In this document: piece by piece, positions 1-8,460 of the stretch
Position numbering within the stretch: the first letter of the stretch is position 1
How the letters are laid out: every line of letters begins with the position of its first letter
Assembly (NCBI GenBank): GCA_039805905.1
Contig: JBDIVM010000003.1
Location: 186,001 to 250,000 of the forward strand
DNA: 64,000 nt
Direction: 5' to 3'
Origin: Thermohalobaculum sp039805905
Lineage (GTDB): Bacteria > Pseudomonadota > Alphaproteobacteria > Rhodobacterales > Rhodobacteraceae
Made by a program: the position numbers and the translations under genes
The notes under the pieces: generated by a model
The model's database searches: none
Seen by the model: only the letters and a program-made list of their open reading frames with translations
What the model was told of the DNA's origin: nothing

Positions 1-270
1 AAGTTCAGCGCCGCCAACATGGCGTGGCGAATGACCCTTGAGCTGGTCGTCGGCGGCATGGTCGGCGCGGCGATGGGATGGGGACTCGATGAGCTGTTCG
101 GCACGCTGCCGCTCTTTCTCGTCGTGTTCATACTGCTGGGCTTCGCGGCCGGGATCCGCACGGTGATGCGATCGGCCGAGGAGGTCCGGCGACAACAGGC
201 GGCGGAAGCCGGCGGAAATCAGGCGTCAGGTCCGCCGAGGACCCCGGCGCGCGACGAGACGGGGACTTGA
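1..270 (+). CDS. atpI: ATP synthase accessory protein AtpI (5' end outside window)
   Basis: This is the 3' part of the gene. The frame is open from the first base, reading KFSAAN before the first internal Met, so the start lies upstream of the window. The visible protein has two hydrophobic helices separated by a short Gly-rich turn and a charged tail, the layout of AtpI. AtpI helps assemble the c-ring and is the first gene of the Rhodobacter-type atpIBEXF operon. It ends 2 nt before the ATG of atpB, so the two are probably translationally coupled. The call rests on topology and position, because AtpI sequences are poorly conserved. Confidence 0.85.
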   Translation, partial: KFSAANMAWRMTLELVVGGMVGAAMGWGLDELFGTLPLFLVVFILLGFAAGIRTVMRSAEEVRRQQAAEAGGNQASGPPRTPARDETGT

Positions 271-272
271 GC

Positions 273-1028
273 ATGGCGTCGAGCGAAGCGGCGGAAGGCG
301 GCCTCAGCATCCACCCGATGGAGCAGTTCGAGATCACGCCGCTGTTCGGCGAGGGCGAGCTCGGCCTGCTTACGGTCACCAACTCGACGCTCTGGATGGC
401 GCTGGTGCTTGGCGCCGTCTCGGCCTTCCTGATCTTCGGCATGAGCGGCCGCGCCTTGGTGCCGACCCGGATCCAGTCGATGGCCGAACTCCTCTACGGC
501 TTCGTGCGCCAGATGGTGACCGACGTGCTGGGCGAGGAAGGGGTGAGGTTCTTCCCTTACATCTTTACGCTCTTCGTGTTCATCCTGTTCTCGAACCTGA
601 TGGGGCTGATCCCCTACGCCTTCACCGTCACCGCGCATGTGGCGGTCACCGGCGTGCTGGCGCTGGTGGTGTTCTTCACCGTCATCGTGCTCGGCTTCGT
701 CAGACATGGCGCCGGCTTCCTGAAGCTGTTCTGGATCGGCGCCGCGCCGCTGCCGCTGCGCCCGATCATGGCGGTGATCGAGCTGATCTCGTTCTTCGTC
801 CGCCCGCTCAGCCATTCGATCCGACTTGGCGGCAACATGATGGCCGGCCACGCCGTGCTGAAGGTCTTTGCCGCCTTCGTGCCGGCGCTGAGCGTGCTCG
901 GCATCGTGCCGCTGGCGCTGATGGTGGCGATCACCGGGCTCGAGGTGCTGGTGGCCTGCGTGCAGGCCTACATCTTCGCGATCCTGACCTGCATCTACCT
1001 GAACGACGCACTGCACCCGGCTCACTGA
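273..1028 (+). CDS. atpB: F0F1 ATP synthase subunit a
   Basis: Subunit a forms the proton half-channels of the F0 motor in the inner membrane. The 251-aa product has five to six hydrophobic segments. It carries the SHSIRLGGNMMAGH helix with the essential Arg (about residue 184) that faces the c-ring carboxylate. A TTG six bases upstream is in frame, but the ATG at 273 is preferred; it follows the atpI stop by 2 nt. The short N-terminal extension with IHPMEQFEI is typical of alphaproteobacterial AtpB. It is followed by atpE after a 61-nt gap. Confidence 0.97.
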   Translation: MASSEAAEGGLSIHPMEQFEITPLFGEGELGLLTVTNSTLWMALVLGAVSAFLIFGMSGRALVPTRIQSMAELLYGFVRQMVTDVLGEEGVRFFPYIFTLFVFILFSNLMGLIPYAFTVTAHVAVTGVLALVVFFTVIVLGFVRHGAGFLKLFWIGAAPLPLRPIMAVIELISFFVRPLSHSIRLGGNMMAGHAVLKVFAAFVPALSVLGIVPLALMVAITGLEVLVACVQAYIFAILTCIYLNDALHPAH

Positions 1029-1089
1029 TGTGATGCGGAGGCGGGCGAACCCGACAACCCGAGAAAACCATTCGAGAGGAGCTAGGACC

Positions 1090-1329
1090 ATGGAAGCTGA
1101 AGCCGCGACCCTGCTGGGCAAGTATATCGGTGCCGGTCTGGCCGCCATCGCGATGGGCGGTGCCGGCGTCGGTATCGGCCATGTGGTCGGCAACTACCTC
1201 AGCGGCGCGCTGCGCAACCCGGCTGCCGCCAAGGAGCAGACCGCGATGCTGTTCCTAGGCATCGCCTTCGCGGAGGCGATGGGAATCTTCGGCTTCCTGA
1301 TCGCGATGCTGCTGATGTTCGCCGTCTGA
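1090..1329 (+). CDS. atpE: F0F1 ATP synthase subunit c
   Basis: This is the proton-carrying c-ring subunit. The 79-aa product is a hairpin of two membrane helices joined by the polar RNP loop at residues 42-44. The proton-binding carboxylate is E62, in the AFAEAMGIF helix. The Gly-rich first helix is typical of the family. The start follows a strong GAGGAG ribosome binding site. Upstream in-frame GTG and ATG codons at 1030-1035 would add a charged extension unlike any c subunit, so they were rejected. A stem-loop lies directly after the stop and may help the high expression that c-ring stoichiometry needs. Confidence 0.98.
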   Translation: MEAEAATLLGKYIGAGLAAIAMGGAGVGIGHVVGNYLSGALRNPAAAKEQTAMLFLGIAFAEAMGIFGFLIAMLLMFAV

Positions 1330-1344
1330 GGCGATATCGGTGCG

Positions 1345-1366
1345 GCGGGCGCCTCGTTGCGCCCGC
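1345..1366 (+). other. Intercistronic stem-loop after atpE
   Basis: An 8-bp perfect GC stem (GCGGGCGC with GCGCCCGC) and 6-nt loop starts 15 nt after the atpE stop. There is no T-tract, so it is not a classical terminator. A 14-bp palindrome (CCGCGCCGGCGCGG) follows at 1384-1397. Both lie in the 92-nt gap before the b' subunit gene. A role as a 3' stabiliser or processing site of the atpE message is inference. Confidence 0.5.
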
Positions 1367-1421
1367 ATCGGAGCAGTGACAGGCCGCGCCGGCGCGGTCT
1401 CCGGAGTTCGTGGAGAGTCTC

Positions 1422-1961
1422 ATGGCGACATCCACCGAAGCAGCGGCGCACGCCGCGGCCGAACACGGCTCGAGCGGGCTGCCGCAGCTCGACTTCACCA
1501 CCTTCCCGAGCCAGATCTTCTGGTTGGCGGTGACCTGCGTCGTGCTGTTCCAGCTGATGAGCAAGGTGGCGCTGCCGCGCATCGCCGGCGCGCTCGAGGA
1601 GCGGGCGGACGCAATCGCTGACGACCTTGACCGGGCGGACGAGTTCCGCCGCAAGGCCGCCGAGGCCGAGGAGGCCTATCAGGAGGCGCTCGCGGCAGCC
1701 CGGAGCCGGGCCCAGGAAATCGTCGCCGCGACCCGTGCCGAGATCCAGAAGGATGTCGAGGCCGCCACCGCCAGGGCAGACGCCGAGATCTCGGCGCGCA
1801 CGGCCGAGTCCGAGAAGCGCATCCGCGAGATCCGCGATTCGGCTGTGGCCGCGGTGCGCGAGGTCGCCACCGAGACCGCGGGCGCGATCGTCGAGAAGCT
1901 GATGCCGGACGCCGCGGATTCCGGCGCGGTGACCGCCGCCGTCCGCGCGCGGATCGGCTGA
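1422..1961 (+). CDS. atpX: F0F1 ATP synthase subunit b'
   Basis: This is one of the two different b-type peripheral stalk subunits found in photosynthetic-lineage alphaproteobacteria. The 179-aa protein has a polar N-terminus, one membrane helix (about residues 28-48, FPSQIFWLAVTCVVLFQL) and a long Ala/Glu/Arg-rich coiled coil reaching the C-terminus. The ATG at 1422 is preceded by GGAGAG; a GTG four codons upstream is possible. It is followed after 13 nt by atpF, giving the heterodimeric b'b stalk. The longer N-terminal segment distinguishes it from b. Confidence 0.93.
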   Translation: MATSTEAAAHAAAEHGSSGLPQLDFTTFPSQIFWLAVTCVVLFQLMSKVALPRIAGALEERADAIADDLDRADEFRRKAAEAEEAYQEALAAARSRAQEIVAATRAEIQKDVEAATARADAEISARTAESEKRIREIRDSAVAAVREVATETAGAIVEKLMPDAADSGAVTAAVRARIG

Positions 1962-1974
1962 GGGAGAGACGACC

Positions 1975-2466
1975 ATGTCCCTGTTCTACGACAGCCACTT
2001 CGTCGTCGGCCTCGCCTTCTTCCTGTTTCTCGGCCTGCTGGCCTATCTCGGCGTGCACAGGTTCCTCGCGAAGGCGCTCGACGACCGCGCCGCCCGCATC
2101 CGAGGCGAGCTCGACGAGGCCCGCCGCCTGCGCGAGGAAGCGCAGGCGACCTTCGCCGAGTTCGAACGCAGGCAGCGCGATGTCGAGAGCCAGGCCGCCG
2201 AGATCATCGCCCATGCCAAGGTCGAGGCCGAGCAGGTCGCCGAGCGGGCGAAAGCCGATATTGGCGCCTCGATCGAGCGGCGCCTCAAGGCTGCCGACGA
2301 GCAGATCGCCATGGCCGAGGCCAACGCGCTGCGCGAGGTGCGCGAGCGGGCCATCCAGGTCGCCGTTGCCGCCGCGGCCGAGGTGATCGCGTCGCGGATG
2401 ACCTCCGCCCAGGCCGATGCCCTGGTGGAGGACGCGATCAGGGCCGTGGGCGAAAAGCTGCACTGA
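1975..2466 (+). CDS. atpF: F0F1 ATP synthase subunit b
   Basis: This is the second peripheral stalk subunit, linking subunit a to the F1 head. The 163-aa product starts almost at once with its membrane helix (about residues 8-26, FVVGLAFFLFLGLLAYLGV). A charged coiled coil follows to the end, with ALDDRAARIRGELDEARRL typical of the family. The ribosome binding site GGGAGA lies 8 nt upstream. It is the last gene of the F0 operon here; the F1 genes are not in the window, as usual for Rhodobacterales, where they form a separate operon. Confidence 0.95.
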   Translation: MSLFYDSHFVVGLAFFLFLGLLAYLGVHRFLAKALDDRAARIRGELDEARRLREEAQATFAEFERRQRDVESQAAEIIAHAKVEAEQVAERAKADIGASIERRLKAADEQIAMAEANALREVRERAIQVAVAAAAEVIASRMTSAQADALVEDAIRAVGEKLH

Positions 2467-2519
2467 GCCTGCCGGACAGCGCCGGGAGCGCCGCGCCGCG
2501 ATCTTGCGTTGCGATTCCG

Positions 2520-2543
2520 GGGTCCGGTCCGGAGACCGGGCCC
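2520..2543 (+). terminator. Terminator of the atp operon
   Basis: A 10-bp stem with one G-U wobble (GGGTCCGGTC with GACCGGGCCC) and a CGGA tetraloop is followed by TTTCCTCT. It sits between atpF and the convergent ompA-like gene. The T-tract is short, so this could be a partly Rho-assisted site. Confidence 0.6.
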
Positions 2544-2574
2544 TTTCCTCTGCCGGATTGCCGTGCAAGCCCGC

Positions 2575-3534
2575 TCAGCGCAGCACGAGTTCCACGCGCC
2601 TGTTGCGGGCCCGGCCCGCATCGGTCACATTGGAGGTGACCGGGGCGAGAAACCCGACGCCGCGGGCATCCAGTCGCCCTGTGTCGATGCCGCGCTCGAC
2701 CAGCGCATCGCGCACCGCCTCGGCCCGGCGCTGGGAAAGGGTCAGGTTGGCATCGAGATTGCCCTGGTTGTCCGAGTGCCCGACGATCAGAACCGCGATC
2801 TCCGGCCTGCCCGCGAGCATTGCCGCGAGGGCGTCAAGCGCGGGGCCGGACGCAGCTGAAAGCGTCGCGCCGCCCGACCCGAAATCGATCCCGTCGACCT
2901 GCGCATGGCCGTCTGTCGTCAGCCGGTCGAGCAGCGTTGCGCCCGGGCCCGGCAGCGGCAGCGCCGAAGCGGCAGGCTCCGTCGCCGGCGGCGGCGACTC
3001 GGCGATGACCTGCCCGGGAAGCGCGGGGCTGACGGTAACCGTCTGGACGTGGATGGCGCCGAGGAGCCGGCTGACCAGGACCGATATGACCGTCTCGCCG
3101 CCTCCGGGCTCGGGCCGGCTCGCCGAGAGCTGGGCAAAGTCCGCCGTGTCCACAAGCATGGCGGGCGCCGGCAGCAGGTCGACCGCGAAGCGGAAGTCGA
3201 AGCCGCCACAGGCCGCGGTGGCACAGTCGAGCACCGGAACGAAACCGAGCCCGTCCAGCCGCTCGCGGTACCCGGCGATCACCTCGGCGGTGCTCGCCTG
3301 AGGGTCGGAGAGGCGGAATCCGGACCAGGTCACCCTGCCTTCGACCGTGCGCAGGCTCGCCGCGGGATCTGCGCCGACCGGCGCCACGGGCAGCGCATAG
3401 CGGTCGAAATCGCGCTCGACCGTAGCGGTGCGGACCGCGCCCGCGGGCGCGCCGGGGTCGGGCGGCGGCTCCTGCGCCATCGCCGGCGCCGCCGCACAAG
3501 CGGCGAGAACGGCAGCGGACAGCGCCAGGCGCAT
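2575..3534 (-). CDS. OmpA-family outer membrane/peptidoglycan-binding protein
   Basis: The 319-aa protein starts with a signal peptide cleaved after AMA-Q (about residue 20). A middle domain of unknown type has two Cys residues in ATAACGG. The C-terminal OmpA domain, about the last 110 residues, carries the peptidoglycan-binding signature: a HSDNQGNLDANLTLSQRRAEAV stretch, then GVGFLAPVTSN and ARNRRVELVL. It probably anchors the envelope to peptidoglycan. It begins 3 nt after the stop of the AhpD-like gene and is the last gene of the dapA-smpB run. The role of the N-terminal half is not recognised. Confidence 0.85.
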   Translation of the reverse strand: MRLALSAAVLAACAAAPAMAQEPPPDPGAPAGAVRTATVERDFDRYALPVAPVGADPAASLRTVEGRVTWSGFRLSDPQASTAEVIAGYRERLDGLGFVPVLDCATAACGGFDFRFAVDLLPAPAMLVDTADFAQLSASRPEPGGGETVISVLVSRLLGAIHVQTVTVSPALPGQVIAESPPPATEPAASALPLPGPGATLLDRLTTDGHAQVDGIDFGSGGATLSAASGPALDALAAMLAGRPEIAVLIVGHSDNQGNLDANLTLSQRRAEAVRDALVERGIDTGRLDARGVGFLAPVTSNVTDAGRARNRRVELVLR

Positions 3535-3537
3535 CGC

Positions 3538-4131
3538 TCAGCCGCCCCGCCCCATCGCGTGGTATTCCGGGTTCGGCACCATGCCGACGGCGCTCGCCAG
3601 GCGGTTCGACATGTTGAAGAAGGCGGCGACCTCGGCGGCATCCCAGATGTCCGCATCGGTCAGGCCATGGGCGCGCAGCGCATCGCGGTCGGCCTCGCCG
3701 ATCGAGCCGCTTTCGGTGGTCAGCTTGCGCGCGAAGTCCACCAGCGCACGTTCGCGGGGCGAAAGCTCGGCGAAACGATGATCGAGCGCAAGCGCCTCAC
3801 CGAGTTCCGGCCGGCCCGACATCATCCGTACCGCCGCGCCGTGGGACACCAGGCAGTACCAGCACCGGTTGATGGCCGACACGGCCACCGCGATCATCTC
3901 GCGCTCGAGCCTGGTAAGCCCTCCCCGCGAGAGCATCAGGGTGTTGTACATCTGGCTGAAGGCGCGCAGCCGGTCCGGACTGTGCGCATAGGCGACGAGC
4001 ACGTTCGGGACCAGGCCCAGCTTCTCCTGGCACTTCGCGAACAGCGCGGCAACCTCGTCGGGCAGCGGGTCCGGCGGCGCAAGGTCGAGCGCGGTCGTTC
4101 GCGGCAGGGCGGCGACGGTCTTGCGGGGCAT
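3538..4131 (-). CDS. Peroxidase-related enzyme, AhpD/carboxymuconolactone decarboxylase-like
   Basis: The 197-aa all-helical protein belongs to the AhpD-like superfamily. It carries the redox motif CWYCLVSHG (CxxC with His four residues after the second Cys, about residues 90-97), the pattern of uncharacterised peroxidase-related enzymes that use a thiol pair to reduce peroxides. The frame stays open far upstream because it is antisense to other high-GC coding. The ATG at 4131, giving MPRKTVAAL, fits family length and sits 32 nt after the GNAT gene. It is nearly contiguous with the ompA-like gene downstream. The substrate is unknown. Confidence 0.85.
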   Translation of the reverse strand: MPRKTVAALPRTTALDLAPPDPLPDEVAALFAKCQEKLGLVPNVLVAYAHSPDRLRAFSQMYNTLMLSRGGLTRLEREMIAVAVSAINRCWYCLVSHGAAVRMMSGRPELGEALALDHRFAELSPRERALVDFARKLTTESGSIGEADRDALRAHGLTDADIWDAAEVAAFFNMSNRLASAVGMVPNPEYHAMGRGG

Positions 4132-4163
4132 CGGGGTCACCGGCCTCCTCTCGGGCGGTCGTT

Positions 4164-4883
4164 TCACGACGGGGCGACGCGGTAATGGTAGTTCCCGGCG
4201 ACGGTCATTCCCAGCTTGTCGTAAAGCGCGCGGGCCGCGGCGTTCGCCTCGGTGACGGCCAGAGCCAGCCAGGCGGCGCCATGCTCGGCGGCAAAGCTCG
4301 CGGCGCCACGCATCAGGATCTCGCCCGCTCCCCGCCGCCGGTGCGCGCCGCGCACCTCGACCGCGTGGACCATGGCGATCTCGCCGTCCACGGCGGCGAA
4401 GGCGACGCCCGCCGGGCGGTCGTCGGCACGGGCGAGCAGCGCGACATGCGGACCGGCCGGGCGGTCCATAACCGCGCGCCGCCCGGCACCGATACCGCCC
4501 TCGGCCCAGATCTCGTCGACGATGGCCAGCGGCGCCGCGATGCGGAACACCCTCGCGGTTTCGTCCCACCCGTCGGCCAGGGTCGCCACCCGGGCGACAT
4601 AGAGGACGACCGGGTCCTTCCTCGCATAGCCGGCAGCCGCCAGCCGGGCGTCCAGCGCGGGCTGGTCGGGCGTGATGCGGAACAGCGGCACCTGATCCCA
4701 TGCCCGCATGGCGGCCTCGGCGACTGCGATATCGGCCCCCTCGTCCTCGCTCGAGGCGGCGGAGACGCGCTGCCCCCCGCCCTCGCCCCGGCGCAGCAGC
4801 CAAGGGCCGAGCCTACGGTACTCGGCCGGCGGCCAGGTGGCGTCGACAGCCGCCATGAGGCGGTCGTTGCCGGGCAGCGTCAT
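4164..4883 (-). CDS. GNAT-family N-acetyltransferase
   Basis: This 239-aa protein has a C-terminal GNAT fold. The acetyl-CoA pyrophosphate loop is VRGAHRRRGAGEILMRGAA (about residues 177-195), followed by the usual NAAARALYDKLGM segment. The N-terminal half is divergent, as in two-domain GNAT proteins. The start ATG overlaps the smpB stop by 4 nt, so the gene is co-transcribed and probably coupled to smpB. The acceptor substrate cannot be told from sequence. Confidence 0.85.
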   Translation of the reverse strand: MTLPGNDRLMAAVDATWPPAEYRRLGPWLLRRGEGGGQRVSAASSEDEGADIAVAEAAMRAWDQVPLFRITPDQPALDARLAAAGYARKDPVVLYVARVATLADGWDETARVFRIAAPLAIVDEIWAEGGIGAGRRAVMDRPAGPHVALLARADDRPAGVAFAAVDGEIAMVHAVEVRGAHRRRGAGEILMRGAASFAAEHGAAWLALAVTEANAAARALYDKLGMTVAGNYHYRVAPS

Positions 4884-5362
4884 CCCTTCTCCCTGATCAG
4901 GCGGGCCTTCTCGCGGGCCCAGTCGCGCTGCTTCTCGGTCTCGCGCTTGTCGGCCATCTTCTTGCCCCGGGCAATGCCGAGTTCGAGCTTGGCGATGCCG
5001 CGTTCGTTGAAATAGAGCTTCAGCGGCACGATGGTCATGCCCTCGCGCTGGCTCGCCTGGGCGAGACGGGCGAGTTCGCGCGCCCGCACCAGGAGCTTCC
5101 GCCGCCGCCGCTCCTCGTGCCCGAAGGCCGCCGACTTGGCCTGGCTGAAGGGCGGGATGTAGCTGTTGATCAGCCAGAGCTCGCCGCCCTCGACGGCGGC
5201 GTAGCTCTCGGCGATGTTCGCCCGGCCCTCGCGCAGCGACTTCACCTCCGAGCCCTCGAGCATGATCCCGGCCTCGAGGTTTTCCTCGATGAAGTAGTTG
5301 TGCCTGGCCTTGCGGTTCTCGGCCGCGATCCGGCCCGCCGCGCCCCTCTGCCCTGTCGCCAT
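4880..5362 (-). CDS. smpB: SsrA-binding protein SmpB
   Basis: SmpB binds tmRNA and delivers it to stalled ribosomes during trans-translation. The 160-aa protein has the typical core: NRKARHNYFIEE near the N-terminus, GSEVKSLREGRANIAESYA, then SYIPPFSQA. It ends with a Lys/Arg-rich tail (KKMADKRETEKQRDWAREK) that enters the mRNA channel. It starts 4 nt downstream of the dapA stop, an order common in alphaproteobacteria. Its N-terminal MATGQRGAAGRIAAENRKA is a normal length. Confidence 0.98.
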   Translation of the reverse strand: MATGQRGAAGRIAAENRKARHNYFIEENLEAGIMLEGSEVKSLREGRANIAESYAAVEGGELWLINSYIPPFSQAKSAAFGHEERRRRKLLVRARELARLAQASQREGMTIVPLKLYFNERGIAKLELGIARGKKMADKRETEKQRDWAREKARLIREKG

Positions 5363-5366
5363 CGGC

Positions 5367-6245
5367 TCAGGCGTTGATCAGTCCGGCGTGGACCATCGCC
5401 GCCCGGATCTGGCCCCGCACCGGCTCGGTCACCGGCAGGAGCGGCAGCCGCACTTCCTCGGCGCAGCGGCCGAGAACCGAGAGGCCGTGCTTGGCGCCGG
5501 CCAGCCCCGGCTCGAGGAAGATTGCCGTGTGCAGCGGCATCAGCCGGTCCTGGTAATCGAGCGCCCTGGCGTAGTCGCCGGCCAGCGTCGCCTGCTGGAA
5601 CTCGGCGCAGAGCCGGGGCGCCACGTTCGCCGTGACCGAGATGCAGCCGACCCCGCCATGGGCGTTGAAGCCGAGTGCCGTCGCGTCCTCGCCCGAGAGC
5701 TGTATGAAGTCCCGCCCGCAGGCGATGCGCTGCTTCGGCACGCGCGAGAGGTCGCCCGTCGCGTCCTTCACCCCGATGATCCTGGGCAGCTTCGCCAGCT
5801 CGCCCATGGTCGCGGGCAGCATGTCCACCACCGAGCGGGGCGGGATGTTGTAGATGATGATCGGCAGCGTGCAGCAGTCGTGCAACGCCCTGAAATGGGC
5901 GATGAGCCCCGCCTGCGTCGGCTTGTTGTAATAGGGCGTCACCACCAGCGCCGCATCCGCGCCGACCTTCTCGGCATGCCGCATGAAGCGGATCGCCTCG
6001 GCGGTGTTGTTCGAGCCGGCTCCGGCGATCACGGGCACGCGCTTCGCCGCCTTCCGGACCACGATCTCGATCACCCGCTCGTGCTCCTCGTGGGTCAGCG
6101 TCGGGCTCTCGCCCGTGGTGCCGACCGGGACGAGGCCGTGGGTGCCCTCGGCGATGTGCCACTCGACGAGGTCCTCCAGCGCCTTCTCATCGACGGCGCC
6201 GTTGCGGAACGGGGTAACCAGGGCGACGAGCGAACCTCTGAACAT
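5367..6245 (-). CDS. dapA: 4-hydroxy-tetrahydrodipicolinate synthase
   Basis: DapA condenses pyruvate with aspartate semialdehyde in the lysine/diaminopimelate pathway. The 292-aa TIM-barrel protein has GTTGE (42-46), the YNIPPR motif with the catalytic Tyr near 132, and the Schiff-base Lys K160 in GVKDATGD. The start at 6245 (MFRGSLVALVTPF) matches the family. Longer in-frame extensions upstream lack family character. It is divergent from the lytic transglycosylase gene and heads the smpB-GNAT-AhpD-OmpA run. It supplies diaminopimelate for peptidoglycan. Confidence 0.97.
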   Translation of the reverse strand: MFRGSLVALVTPFRNGAVDEKALEDLVEWHIAEGTHGLVPVGTTGESPTLTHEEHERVIEIVVRKAAKRVPVIAGAGSNNTAEAIRFMRHAEKVGADAALVVTPYYNKPTQAGLIAHFRALHDCCTLPIIIYNIPPRSVVDMLPATMGELAKLPRIIGVKDATGDLSRVPKQRIACGRDFIQLSGEDATALGFNAHGGVGCISVTANVAPRLCAEFQQATLAGDYARALDYQDRLMPLHTAIFLEPGLAGAKHGLSVLGRCAEEVRLPLLPVTEPVRGQIRAAMVHAGLINA

Positions 6246-6655
6246 GGCGATGCGTCCGGACATTTGCGGTTGCAGGCGGCGAGACCCTAGGCCCATTCGC
6301 CACGGTCCGCAAGGCTGCGAAAACCGTGGCACCGGGATCGGGAAAGCCGCCGCGAATCGGCTGCCGGCCCAGGCGTGGCCCGGGCCGGCCGGGTGGCCCA
6401 CCGAAGCCCGGCCGCAGCAAGGATGCGACGCCTCTCGCGAATTCCGGATTGCGCAATCAGGCGCGGGCTGAGGGCCTCCCGTCAGAGGCGAAACTCCCGG
6501 CCGGCACTCCGTCCGCGGTCGCAACCGGCCGGAAGGAGCGCGGCGCCGCGGCATCGATGACGCAGAAATTATCCGCAGATACTGCGCCCGGACCCGGCAG
6601 ATGTGATAAATTAAGTTTTCGTGCAGTACGCTCGGTGCGAGAACAGGGAGTGGCC
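6246..6655. other. Divergent dapA / slt intergenic region
   Basis: This 410-bp gap holds no gene I can support. It is GC-rich on the dapA side. It turns AT-rich just before the transglycosylase gene, at about 6570-6630, with GTGATAAATTAAG resembling a -10 region for rightward transcription. A matching -35 is not clear. Confidence 0.4.
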
Positions 6656-8281
6656 ATGGACCGGCGCGCACTCGCGTTGATGATCGGACTGGTGCTTGCG
6701 GCGCTGCTCCCGGCCGGGGTCGCCGCGGCGCTGGACCTGGCCGCGGCGCGCTCCCTCGGGGCGGTCGTTGCTGAGGCGCTGGCGAAGGGCGAGCGCGGCG
6801 ACTGGGACTCGGCCGCCGCGATGGCCTCCCGCACCGGCGAGCCGGTCGTGCGCGATATCGTGCTCTGGCGCAAGCTTCGGTCCGGTCGCGGCACCGTGCA
6901 GGAATACCAGTCCTTCGTGACCCGCCGCGGATCCTGGCCGGGGCAGGATGTGCTGGCGAGGGTGATGACTGGCGCCCGCACAGGGCCGGAGACCCCGGGC
7001 CTTGGCGGAGCGGCCGCCTCGAACTGGCGGGAATTCGGCCGCCTGTGGAAACGCGACAAGCTCGACGACGCCGAGAGGCTGCTCGCCAGGATCACCGGGG
7101 ATGCGCACAAGCTCGGCGAGCCCGCGGTCTGGGCCGAGCGGCGCCAGAGCCTGGCGCGGCGCGCGGCGCGCCAGGGGCGGGCCGAGGTCGCCTACCTCCT
7201 GGCCAGCCAGCATTTCATGAGCGCGAAGGACGGCTACAGCTACGCCGAGCTCGAATGGCTTGCCGGCTGGATCGCGCTCCGCCGGCTCGGCGACCCGCAG
7301 CGGGCGCTCCCGCATTTTCACCGTTTCAACGACAGCGTCGCCACGCCGATCAGTCTCGGCCGCGGCGGCTACTGGCTCGGCCGCGCCTACGAGGCGACGG
7401 GCGACACCGCGAGCGCGGGCAAATGGTACCGCGAGGCGGCGCGGCACCAGACCTCGTTCTACGGCCAGCTCGGCGCCGAGCGCGCCGGCATGGCCGGCGA
7501 TCCCGGCCTCGCGGTCAACGGGCTGCCGGACTGGTCGAAAAGCCCGGCTCTGCGATCCGATGACGTTCTCGCCGCCGTGATCCTCCACTATGCGGGCGAG
7601 GACGATCTTGCCATTGCGATGTTCGCGCGGATCAGCGAGCAGATGGAAGGCGCCGCGGCGCTGGGCGCGCTGGCGGACCTGGCGCTTCACCTCGGCCGGC
7701 CGCACTATGCCGTTAGGATCGGCAAGAGCGCGGCGAGCAAGGGCATCCTGCTCTATCCGGCCTACTATCCGGTGACCGATCTCGCCGGATACGCCAGCCA
7801 GGTCGAGCCTGCGCTGGCCATGGCGGTGGCACGGCAGGAGACCGAGCTGAACCCGCGCGCCGTCAGCCGCGCCGGTGCGCGCGGGCTGATGCAGCTGATG
7901 CCGGCGACCGCAAAGAAGGTCGCCGGATGGATCGGCGAGCCCTACTCCGCCGACCGGCTGCTGGACGACTGGCAGTACAACGCCCGATTGGGCCAGACCT
8001 ATCTGGCGCGGCGCATCACCGAGTTCAGCGGATCCTACGTGCTGGCCGCGGCGGCCTACAATGCCGGGGCGAGCCGGGTCGGGCAGTGGATCCGCGAATT
8101 CGGCGATCCGCGGCTGCCCGGGACGGACATGATCGACTGGATGGAGCTGATCCCGTTCGCCGAGACGCGCAACTACGTGCAGCGGGTGATCGAGGCGCTC
8201 TATGTCTACCGCACCCGCCTCAGCGGCCAGGCGGGACCGATGACGATCACCGGGGATCTGACCCGGGGCGTGCGCGGCTGA
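6656..8281 (+). CDS. Soluble lytic murein transglycosylase
   Basis: This periplasmic enzyme cleaves peptidoglycan glycan strands to 1,6-anhydromuropeptides. The 541-aa product has a signal peptide (LVLAALLPAGVAAA) and a long alpha-helical solenoid of superhelical repeats. The C-terminal SLT domain has the catalytic Glu in ARQETELNP (about residue 395), then RGLMQLMPATAKKVA, YNARLGQTYL and AAAYNAGASRV. The ATG at 6656 is preceded by CAGGGAG. The length is slightly below the E. coli Slt70 type. It is divergent from dapA, a common Rhodobacterales arrangement. Confidence 0.93.
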   Translation: MDRRALALMIGLVLAALLPAGVAAALDLAAARSLGAVVAEALAKGERGDWDSAAAMASRTGEPVVRDIVLWRKLRSGRGTVQEYQSFVTRRGSWPGQDVLARVMTGARTGPETPGLGGAAASNWREFGRLWKRDKLDDAERLLARITGDAHKLGEPAVWAERRQSLARRAARQGRAEVAYLLASQHFMSAKDGYSYAELEWLAGWIALRRLGDPQRALPHFHRFNDSVATPISLGRGGYWLGRAYEATGDTASAGKWYREAARHQTSFYGQLGAERAGMAGDPGLAVNGLPDWSKSPALRSDDVLAAVILHYAGEDDLAIAMFARISEQMEGAAALGALADLALHLGRPHYAVRIGKSAASKGILLYPAYYPVTDLAGYASQVEPALAMAVARQETELNPRAVSRAGARGLMQLMPATAKKVAGWIGEPYSADRLLDDWQYNARLGQTYLARRITEFSGSYVLAAAAYNAGASRVGQWIREFGDPRLPGTDMIDWMELIPFAETRNYVQRVIEALYVYRTRLSGQAGPMTITGDLTRGVRG

Positions 8282-8460
8282 TCGGCGCGCGTCTCGCCGC
8301 GCGCCGCCGGCCGGGGGCGATCGTTGCGCCGGCTTCGCCCTTGCGAGCGCGGTCGGCTGACTGCCTCCCGGGGCGCTTCCCCGCTGCGGTCACGGACAGA
8401 CCGCTTGCGCTGCAACCGCGATCATGGTGTCTGGAGCGGGTGCGGGCGAGCGGAGGGAAG

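Noticed and set aside
3538..4803. Apparent N-terminal extension of the AhpD-like protein through the GNAT gene
   Set aside because: The extension is the shifted frame of the GNAT gene; the family-length start is at 4131.
8284..8305. GGCGCGCG/CGCGCGCC stem after the lytic transglycosylase gene
   Set aside because: No T-tract follows; in such GC-rich sequence alternating GC stems arise often, so it is not called a terminator.
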